A stretch of DNA of 49,799 bases, taken from Desulfuromonas sp. (GTDB lineage Bacteria; Desulfobacterota; Desulfuromonadia; Desulfuromonadales; Desulfuromonadaceae). The notes under the pieces are model-generated. The model had not been told where the DNA came from, ran no database searches, and was given only the letters and a program-made list of their open reading frames with translations. The stretch covers positions 1 through 49,799 of the forward strand of contig PKUE01000076.1 in NCBI GenBank assembly GCA_002869685.1, read 5' to 3'. Positions 44,128 through 49,799 of this stretch are shown piece by piece; within the stretch, counting starts at the first letter, position 1; every line of letters begins with the position of its first letter. Both the position numbers and the translations under genes were made by a program.

Positions 44128-46505
44128 AACAAAATCAGGAGAAACACACGTCTCTCAAGGCAGAATTGCTCTCTCCCGCCGGGAGCCTCGAAGCATTTTT
44201 TGCCGCCATGGAAGCTGGTGCCGATGCGGTTTACTGTGGCTTGCAGGCGTTTTCGGCACGAGCCAAAGCGAAGAACTTTTCCTTCAGTGATGTCAGCGCC
44301 ATGAGCCGCTACGTTCATCAACGTGATCGCAAGTTGTTCGTGACGTTGAATACACTGGTGAAAGAGCAGGAACTGCCAGAGCTGATCGACGCTCTGGCGG
44401 CGGTGAACGAAGCGGGTGTCGATGCGGTGATCCTGCAGGATCTTGCCGTGTGGCGACTGGCCCGTGAGCATTTTCCCAATCTGGAACTGCACTCCTCCAC
44501 CCAAATGACGGTCCATAACAGTGCGGGTGTCAAACAGCTGGAAAAGATGGGATTCTCCCGTGCTGTGCTGGCGCGTGAACTGACTTTGCCCGAAATCAGT
44601 CATATCCGTTCGCAAACACGGATGGAGCTTGAGCACTTTATTCATGGTGCCCTGTGTTTCTGTTTTTCCGGCCAGTGCTATTTTTCCTCCTATCTGGGCG
44701 GCAAGAGCGGAAATCGCGGACGCTGTACTCAGCCCTGCCGCAGACGCTACAGTCAGCGGGGAAAAGATGGTTACTATTTCTCCCCCAATGATCTTTCCGC
44801 CATCGAATTGCTGCCGGCATTGCAGGATGCCGGGGTGAGCAGTTTTAAGATTGAGGGGCGGATGAAGAGCGCCGAATATGTCTCCAATGTGGTCCAGGCG
44901 TATCGCAAAGTGATGGATGCCAGTGGTGCCGACCGCACGGCGGTGATCAGCGAAGCCCGACAATTGCTCAAACAGTCATTTGGCCGGACTCCGACATCCG
45001 GATTTTTGTCCGGGCGCCAGCCGGCAGATATGGCAACGCCGGCATTGCGGGGGTCGACAGGGCGCTTTTTGGGCGAGGTGACCAAGGCGACGGAGAACAA
45101 GCTGTATTTTAAAAGTCGCGATCGCCTGAATCTTGGGGATCGGGTACGGGTGCAGCCGGGCAGTGACAAGGTGGGTACCGCATTTACCGTCAAACAGATG
45201 TGGACCGGGAACAAAGAGGTGAAGCAGCTTGATGCCGGTATCGCCTGTGTCAGTCATACGTTTAAGGGGCGCTTTAAACCTGGCGACGCGGTGTTCAAAG
45301 TTTCGTCGCAAAAAGCCTTCTCCATGAGTGATGCCGCCTGTCGCCGCCGCTTGCAACAGGTGGGCGTCAGTCGTCATCCGTTACAACTGGAAGTGCTCAT
45401 TGAGCAACAGCAACTGATTCTCCATGCACGGGTTGGTGAGGTGTCTCTGAACGCCTCCTACGATGTCGATCTGTTTGTGGCCAAGCAGAGTCCGTTGAAT
45501 CGTGACACCCTGGCGCAGGTGTTTTCCCAATGTGGCGAGTCTCCTTTTGAACTGGTGGATTTTACGACCGGGACCCTGCCGAATATGATTATTCCCCCCA
45601 AGCGGTTGAAGGAAATTCGGCGGGATTTTTATCAGCATTTGACCAACGATGTAGAACGTCTGCTGAAAAAGCGGCGTGATGATCAGCGCAAACACGCCCT
45701 GGACAGTTTGCTGCCCGCAGGTGTACCGGGCCCGTCTGCATCTCAGGAGGTCACGGTTGCGGTTAAGGATGTGCGTGAGATGCGGGTGCTGGACAGCCCG
45801 GATGTTGATCGGATTCTGGTGCCGTTAACTTCGGCGGTGCTTCATCGTCCGTGGAAGGTTGGCCAGCGACAACGGCGTGGTGTGGTGTGGGATTTGCCAT
45901 TTGTTATTTTTGATCAGGAATGGAGTACTTTCCAGAAGGCGGTAAGCCATCTGGTTCATGCTGGATTCAACCAGTTTCGATTGAGCAACCTCAGCCATTT
46001 TGAACTGTTCAAAAAGTACCCGGAGGTCAGGCTTGAAGCCAGTTACCGGTTGTTCTGCCTCAACAGTGAAGCGATGCAGGCCTGGCAGGAACTGGGCGTC
46101 GTCAATAACGAACTGTATATTGAGGATGATTGCGACAACATGAAACAACTGCTGCTGCGGCGTGGCTCCCATACCCTGTCTGCCATGGTTTACGGTTCTG
46201 TTCCGCTGATCACCTCCCGTATTCGGATTCCCGGTCTCAAGGGCGGCCAACCGTTGCTGTCGGATCGGGGAGACGGCTATCAGGTGGTGTCGCGTGCCGG
46301 TTTGACCGTGCTTAGGTCCGAAAATGATTTTTCTCTGTGCAGCGTTTTGCCGCAGCTGTATGACATGGGCTGCAGCGGGTTCCTGGTTGATATTTCCCAT
46401 CTGGGCGTGTTCACTCCCCAGGGCAAGAAAGTGCTGGAAAGTTATCGCCAGCGCCGCGATTTGCCTCATACCTCGCCGTTTAATTTCAATGTCGGCATGG
46501 AGTAA
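44124..46505 (+). CDS. U32-family protein with DUF3656-like region (RlhA-like)
   Basis: A 793-residue protein of the U32 family, whose characterised members hydroxylate RNA using prephenate and an Fe-S cluster (RlhA on 23S rRNA, TrhP on tRNA U34). ELLSPAGSLEAFFAAMEAGA begins the barrel. The U32 signature with clustered cysteines is FIHGALCFCFSGQCYFSSYL and NRGRCTQPCRRRY. The long C-terminal part, with a DUF3656-like stretch (about 390-520), is found in the large RlhA group and makes this protein longer than TrhP (about 450). The start is GTG in a GTGA overlap with the kinase. RNA hydroxylase is the best inference; the old annotation as collagenase-like peptidase is less likely. Confidence 0.87.
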   Translation: MKQNQEKHTSLKAELLSPAGSLEAFFAAMEAGADAVYCGLQAFSARAKAKNFSFSDVSAMSRYVHQRDRKLFVTLNTLVKEQELPELIDALAAVNEAGVDAVILQDLAVWRLAREHFPNLELHSSTQMTVHNSAGVKQLEKMGFSRAVLARELTLPEISHIRSQTRMELEHFIHGALCFCFSGQCYFSSYLGGKSGNRGRCTQPCRRRYSQRGKDGYYFSPNDLSAIELLPALQDAGVSSFKIEGRMKSAEYVSNVVQAYRKVMDASGADRTAVISEARQLLKQSFGRTPTSGFLSGRQPADMATPALRGSTGRFLGEVTKATENKLYFKSRDRLNLGDRVRVQPGSDKVGTAFTVKQMWTGNKEVKQLDAGIACVSHTFKGRFKPGDAVFKVSSQKAFSMSDAACRRRLQQVGVSRHPLQLEVLIEQQQLILHARVGEVSLNASYDVDLFVAKQSPLNRDTLAQVFSQCGESPFELVDFTTGTLPNMIIPPKRLKEIRRDFYQHLTNDVERLLKKRRDDQRKHALDSLLPAGVPGPSASQEVTVAVKDVREMRVLDSPDVDRILVPLTSAVLHRPWKVGQRQRRGVVWDLPFVIFDQEWSTFQKAVSHLVHAGFNQFRLSNLSHFELFKKYPEVRLEASYRLFCLNSEAMQAWQELGVVNNELYIEDDCDNMKQLLLRRGSHTLSAMVYGSVPLITSRIRIPGLKGGQPLLSDRGDGYQVVSRAGLTVLRSENDFSLCSVLPQLYDMGCSGFLVDISHLGVFTPQGKKVLESYRQRRDLPHTSPFNFNVGME

Positions 46506-46530
46506 CAGGCGAAACAGAAAAAATAGCGCA

Positions 46531-46574
46531 AATAAAAACGGGCGACTCAGAAGATTGAGTCGCCCGTTTTTATT
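46531..46574. terminator. Bidirectional terminator between the U32 gene and amtB
   Basis: A perfect 19-bp inverted repeat (46531-46549 with 46556-46574) with a six-base loop and A/T runs on both sides. It lies between convergent genes and can end both. Confidence 0.93.
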
Positions 46575-46591
46575 GGATCTGCCAGGTGAAG

Positions 46592-47917
46592 CTAGAGGTG
46601 CAGGGACGAATCGTTAAGGCCGTAACCGTTTTCGCCGTGCAACGCCTGGTCAAGGCCTTCGGCTTCACTTTGTTCATCAATACGGAAGCCGATGGTTTTT
46701 TCGATGATGAAGCACAGGACCAGAGTGACAACGACGGCCAGGGCAATGGTTGCCCCCATACCGACAAGTTGTACTTTCAGCTGGTCAAAAGCGGTCCAGC
46801 TGCCACCGATGGCTGCGGCCGCATCGCTCATCCAGCTGTCACGAATAAAGAAGCACAGCAGCAGAACGCCAAAGCCACTGCCGACACCGTGAATGCCAAA
46901 GCAGTCGAGACTGTCATCGTAGCCGAATTTCATCTTCATCTTCAGGGCGTAGTAGCACAGCAGTGAAGAAGCGGCACCCAGGGTCAGCGCGCCAACCGGT
47001 TGCACAACGGCCGCTGCGGGGGTGATGACAACCAGGCCGGCAAGAATACCGGAGACAAAGCCGAGGGCTGTGGCTTTGCGGAAGGCCAGAGCTTCAATGA
47101 TCAGCCAGGTCAACGCGCCGCTGGCCGCAGAGATCTGGGTCATGGTCAGAGCACGGGCGGTATCCAGGCCGCTTTGCAGGGTGGAACCTGCATTAAAACC
47201 AAACCAGCCAACCCACAGCAGACCGGCACCCATCATGGTCATAACCAGATTGTTGGGATGCATCGGCTTGGTGGGAAAACCTTTGCGGGGACCGAGGTAG
47301 ATGGCGGCAACCAGCGCGCTGGCACCGGCAGAGACGTGAATGACCAGACCGCCGGCCAGATCGATAACACCGGCGGCACCATAATTGAACAGCCAGCCGT
47401 CCGGTGCCCAGATCCAGTGGCACAGCGGGCAGTAGACCAGCAGAAACCACAGAGCGATAAAGGCCGCATAGCCACGCATGTAGACACGCTCGGCAATGGC
47501 GCCACTGATCAGGGCCGGGGTGATGATGGCAAACTTGCCTTGGAACATGGCGGTAATGTATTCGGGAATGCCGTTGGTAATGGTGCTGTCAATACCACTG
47601 AGGAAAAAATAGTCGGAGTTCCAACCGATCACTCCGCCGAGAATGCTTTTGCCGAAGGTCAGCGAATAGCCGACAGCAACCCACAGCACGCCGATAATCG
47701 CCAGGGCAACATAACTGTGCATCATGGTGGAAAGAACGTTTTTGGTGCGAACAAGGCCGCCATAAAACATGGCGAGACCGGGAATCATCAACAAGACAAG
47801 AGCCACGGAAATCATCATCCACGCTGTGGTACCGGAATCACAGGCGGTGTCCGCGGCCAGACAGGTTGCCGGGGCAAAAAGGAGCCCTGGCACCATGCGG
47901 CAGGCATAGCGCAACAT
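46592..47917 (-). CDS. amtB: Ammonium transporter AmtB
   Basis: An inner-membrane ammonia/ammonium channel of 441 residues with a signal-like N-terminus and eleven hydrophobic helices. Signature stretches are LALIIGVL-like helices after GLAMFYGGLVRTKN, the first pore-histidine region VIDLAGGLVIHVSAGASAL and the second DCFGIHGVGSGFGVLL. It starts at 47917 with GAGGAGG upstream. It is monocistronic between a sigma54 promoter and a strong terminator. The glnK gene that usually accompanies amtB is absent from both sides, so the PII partner is elsewhere. Confidence 0.95.
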   Translation of the reverse strand: MLRYACRMVPGLLFAPATCLAADTACDSGTTAWMMISVALVLLMIPGLAMFYGGLVRTKNVLSTMMHSYVALAIIGVLWVAVGYSLTFGKSILGGVIGWNSDYFFLSGIDSTITNGIPEYITAMFQGKFAIITPALISGAIAERVYMRGYAAFIALWFLLVYCPLCHWIWAPDGWLFNYGAAGVIDLAGGLVIHVSAGASALVAAIYLGPRKGFPTKPMHPNNLVMTMMGAGLLWVGWFGFNAGSTLQSGLDTARALTMTQISAASGALTWLIIEALAFRKATALGFVSGILAGLVVITPAAAVVQPVGALTLGAASSLLCYYALKMKMKFGYDDSLDCFGIHGVGSGFGVLLLCFFIRDSWMSDAAAAIGGSWTAFDQLKVQLVGMGATIALAVVVTLVLCFIIEKTIGFRIDEQSEAEGLDQALHGENGYGLNDSSLHL

Positions 47918-48006
47918 CTATTCCTCCTCGAATAAATCAAAACATCGTTGTTTTCCTTGTCTTCAGACAAGGGGCGTTAGCACCATTGCCAACCCCTCCA
48001 ACAACA

Positions 48007-48021
48007 GCAACCGTTATGCCA
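48007..48021 (-). promoter_or_regulatory. Sigma54 promoter for amtB
   Basis: On the minus strand TGGCATAACGGTTGC has the -24 GG and -12 GC at exact sigma54 spacing and matches TGGCAC-N5-TTGC except at one conserved position. It lies 90 bases upstream of the amtB ATG. RpoN/NtrC control of amtB is standard for nitrogen limitation. I did not find a clear NtrC enhancer dyad in the remaining bases. Confidence 0.8.
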
Positions 48022-48169
48022 TGTAGGTGAAAAAATTGCTAACCTGTTGAAATACAGCGACAAAACGGAGTACAGTGGCGAAGATTGTTGTTTTGGCTGA
48101 TTAATAATCGGGCAGATCTGCCTGAAAAAAAGGCACTTGCGCGTTGGCGCATTGGCTCAAGGGGGAGAG

Positions 48170-49060
48170 ATGGAGTTTGATCAGGAGTTGAAAGAACAGC
48201 TGAAACGGGTACTTAGTGCTGTGGAACAAATGCTGCCGCAACCTGTGGAGGTCGTTGATTGGAGCACGACCCTGGCCGCGGCGTGGCGCAGTCATTCCGT
48301 ATCGGGCATGTTGGAAGCCATGCCGGAAACCGAGGGGACAACCCTGGATGATCTGCTCGGTATTGACGAACAGAAACAGATGGTGGCGGAGAACACCCGC
48401 CAGTTTATCGATGGCTATCCCGCTAATAATATTTTGCTGTGGGGCGCGCGGGGCACGGGCAAGTCATCATTGGTACGGGCACTGCTCAACAGTTATGCGG
48501 CGCTGGGATTGCGCATTGTCCAGGTGGATAAAGACGATCTCCATCACCTGCCCGATATCTTTGCCCAGATCAAGCGTCAGCCCTATCGCTTTATTCTGTT
48601 TTGCGATGATCTTTCCTTTGAAGTGGGTGAAAAAGGCTACAAGATCCTCAAGAGCGTTCTTGATGGCGCCGTTTATGCGGCACCGGCCAATTGTCTGATC
48701 TATGTCACCTCCAACCGCCGTTACCTGATTCCTCAATACGATTTTGATAACATTGGCAACCATATCAAAGGTGGCGAGGTGCGTGCTTCGGAGACTATAG
48801 AAGAGAAAAATTCACTGTCGGACCGGTTTGGGCTGTGGGTGTCGTTTGATTCGTTCAGCCAGGATCAGTACCTCAACGTCGTGCGTCAGTGTATTGAGCG
48901 CCTGTGCCAGGGGTATGAGCGGCAGCTGCCGTGGAATGCCGAGGTCGAAGCGGCGGCCATTCGCTGGTCGCATGATAAAAGTAAGCGCTGCGGGCGGACG
49001 GCGTTTCAGTTTGCCAAGCGTTGGGTGGGAATGCAGTTGCGGGCTGGGGCTGCTGAATAG
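48170..49060 (+). CDS. DUF815-family AAA-type ATPase
   Basis: An ATP-binding protein of 296 residues of the DUF815 family, function unknown. Walker A is GARGTGKSS in NILLWGARGTGKSSLVRALL, and FILFCDDLSFE is the Walker B region. LIYVTSNRRYLIP and LSDRFGLWVSFDSFSQDQYL are highly typical of the family. The start is ATG 48170 with GGGGGAGAG upstream; an in-frame start at 48137 is less likely. It is a single gene divergent from amtB. No partner is evident. Confidence 0.9.
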   Translation: MEFDQELKEQLKRVLSAVEQMLPQPVEVVDWSTTLAAAWRSHSVSGMLEAMPETEGTTLDDLLGIDEQKQMVAENTRQFIDGYPANNILLWGARGTGKSSLVRALLNSYAALGLRIVQVDKDDLHHLPDIFAQIKRQPYRFILFCDDLSFEVGEKGYKILKSVLDGAVYAAPANCLIYVTSNRRYLIPQYDFDNIGNHIKGGEVRASETIEEKNSLSDRFGLWVSFDSFSQDQYLNVVRQCIERLCQGYERQLPWNAEVEAAAIRWSHDKSKRCGRTAFQFAKRWVGMQLRAGAAE

Positions 49061-49267
49061 TCTATTGTGTGAATCTGGGCGTTTGTCTTTGTGGTTTCAC
49101 CCTTGCACCAATTGCTCTGGCGAACTTCATCTTTTTATCGTTGCTTGTGCCCACGTAACGTGGGCTGCCGCGCCCACACGTCGCGCCACGTTTGCATCGA
49201 CAAAAGTGGCGCAAAATCGACTCCCGACCATTGCGCCCTGCAGGTTCCCTCTCTTCGTTCACTTACC

Positions 49268-49324
49268 CTGCGATGTCGGCAAAAACTCGCTGGCGCTCAA
49301 ACAGTTTGCCGACAAACATCGCAG
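49268..49324. repeat. Long imperfect hairpin
   Basis: CTGCGATGT (49268-49276) pairs with ACATCGCAG (49316-49324), and CGGCAAA (49277-49283) with TTTGCCG (49305-49311). Together they give 16 paired bases with a four-base bulge on one side and a 21-base loop. A second small hairpin (49321-49337) starts at its foot. Confidence 0.75.
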
Positions 49325-49576
49325 TGACGCTCACTGCGTTCGGCGCTGCTGAACGGGGGAACTTGGCTGCAAAATAAGAAAGAGTGGCGAGAGTGATGCC
49401 ACGGAAGAACTAGAGAGAGGCGTAAGAATGTTATCAACGTTTTACGCCTTGGTTGATGAGTTGCACGATTCGCCGTTCTAAAGGGCGGCGAGCCGGATCC
49501 GTGAAGCATTACGGAAACAGACCCATTATAAGTGGGTCTACGACCCCCGGAGGGCCAGGTCTAAAAGCCGGTTTTG

Positions 49577-49604
49577 CATCCTTTTGTCGGCTTACAAAAG
49601 GATG
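49577..49604. repeat. Perfect 11-bp hairpin
   Basis: CATCCTTTTGT (49577-49587) pairs with ACAAAAGGATG (49594-49604) around the loop CGGCTT. There is no T-run directly after it, so it is not a typical terminator. Confidence 0.8.
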
Positions 49605-49634
49605 GCGCCTGCCGGGGCGAAACCCGGCGATTTT

Positions 49635-49663
49635 GACCTTGATCTTAACCTTGACCTTGATTT
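49635..49663. repeat. Degenerate hexamer tandem repeat (GACCTT)
   Basis: Consecutive units GACCTT, GATCTT, AACCTT, GACCTT and a partial GATTT follow one another without gaps. The array is short and lies at the right end of the structured block. Confidence 0.75.
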
Positions 49664-49731
49664 GCCGTGGTATAGACCAAACAGGATAATTCGCCTTGCC
49701 GAATGCTGAATTGTCAGTAACCTACCACCAT

Positions 49732-49799
49732 TTACATCTGCAACAGCAACAAATTGAGCAAGCCGATCAGCATACCGAGCAGAGCACCGAACAGATTGA
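49732..49799 (-). CDS. Probable 3' end of a membrane-protein gene (cut by window edge)
   Basis: On the minus strand the frame is open from the right edge to a TAA at 49732-49734 and encodes 21 strongly hydrophobic residues, starting NLFGALLGMLIGLL and ending in LLLLQM. The small-residue spacing resembles a membrane helix. Read on the plus strand the same bases give a glutamine-rich open frame (HLQQQQIEQADQ) that could be the start of another gene, so the strand is not certain. Too little is present to name a family. Confidence 0.4.
   Translation of the reverse strand, partial: NLFGALLGMLIGLLNLLLLQM

Larger units (their letters stand above)
49061..49731. repeat. Structured non-coding block rich in inverted repeats
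   Basis: These 671 bases lie between the convergent ends of two genes and hold no reading frame I can support. They contain many short perfect inverted repeats: CCCACGT/ACGTGGG (49150-49164), GGCGCAA/TTGCGCC (49208-49237), GCAGTGA/TCACTGC (49321-49337), GGCGTAA/TTACGCC (49429-49448), AGACCCA/TGGGTCT (49519-49539) and GCCGGG/CCCGGC (49611-49628). The larger hairpins and the hexamer repeat are listed separately. It may be a copy of a dispersed intergenic repeat family or a decayed element. Copy number cannot be judged from one window. Confidence 0.5.

Noticed and set aside
47000-47935. 311-residue open frame on the plus strand
   Set aside because: Antisense to amtB, low hydrophobicity and His/Gly/Gln-rich, typical of a shadow.
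49062-49262. 66-residue open frame on the minus strand
   Set aside because: Arg- and Cys-rich, no ribosome site, lies within the hairpin block; not supportable as a gene.
49453-49689. 78-residue open frame on the plus strand
   Set aside because: It passes through two hairpins and the hexamer repeat, has no ribosome site and its C-terminal part (ILTLILTLTL) is simply the translated repeat. Better read as repeat sequence.

Overview
The window looks like a chromosomal segment of a Gram-negative, anaerobic, motile bacterium of the Desulfuromonadales/Geobacterales type (Desulfuromonas, Desulfuromusa or Pelobacter relatives). This is inferred from a TRAP dicarboxylate transporter, a type-B FrdCAB complex of the kind Geobacter uses as both fumarate reductase and succinate dehydrogenase, a chemosensory operon with CheD and STAS proteins, outer-membrane systems and a CIRCE-controlled groESL. 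I saw no rRNA, tRNA, CRISPR array, insertion sequence or prophage gene. Most genes are ordinary core or regulatory genes packed in short operons closed by clear hairpin terminators.

Layout. 1-3760 (minus): TRAP transporter with two tandem DctP binding proteins, then dctQ and dctM (cut by the left edge), punctuated by two strong hairpins. 4033-5007: cheV. 5153-10311: an RND/MMPL transporter, a LolA-like periplasmic protein and a beta-barrel protein, probably one lipid or hydrophobic-compound export system. 10320-12955: a TSCPD protein (minus), then the tatD-like/tcdA/TSUP operon. 13268-16613: frdCAB behind a leader with a palindrome and a hairpin. 16728-24151: a diguanylate cyclase, gluQ (minus), an Rrf2 regulator, a DksA-type protein, then the overlapping series cmoA-cmoB-nudix-sigma54 response regulator.

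24458-34366: chemosensory operon in the order unknown small protein, MCP, cheY, STAS, cheA, cheW, MCP, cheR, cheD, cheB. CheA carries two tandem 24-residue repeats like the MshEN/GspE-N cyclic-di-GMP motif. 34547-39742: a CLC chloride transporter with CBS domains overlapping a PcrA/UvrD helicase, then a convergent class V aminotransferase. 39932-42120: groESL with sigma70-type promoter, CIRCE and terminator. 42184-46574: a PAS histidine kinase translationally coupled to a U32 (RlhA-like) protein. 46592-48021 (minus): amtB with a well-formed sigma54 promoter. 48170-49060: a DUF815 ATPase. 49061-49731: about 670 bases with no convincing gene but many inverted repeats and a degenerate hexamer tandem repeat, then probably the 3' end of a membrane-protein gene on the minus strand.

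How it works together: dicarboxylate uptake and frdCAB fit growth on or with C4-dicarboxylates. CheV, the che operon, the two MCPs and the diguanylate cyclase form a sensory and c-di-GMP layer. The strongest candidates for undescribed biology are the CheA repeat module, the unknown first protein of the che operon, the cysteine-bearing RND/LolA/barrel trio, the kinase-U32 coupling and the structured non-coding block at the right end. All functions are assigned by reading motifs; no database search was run.
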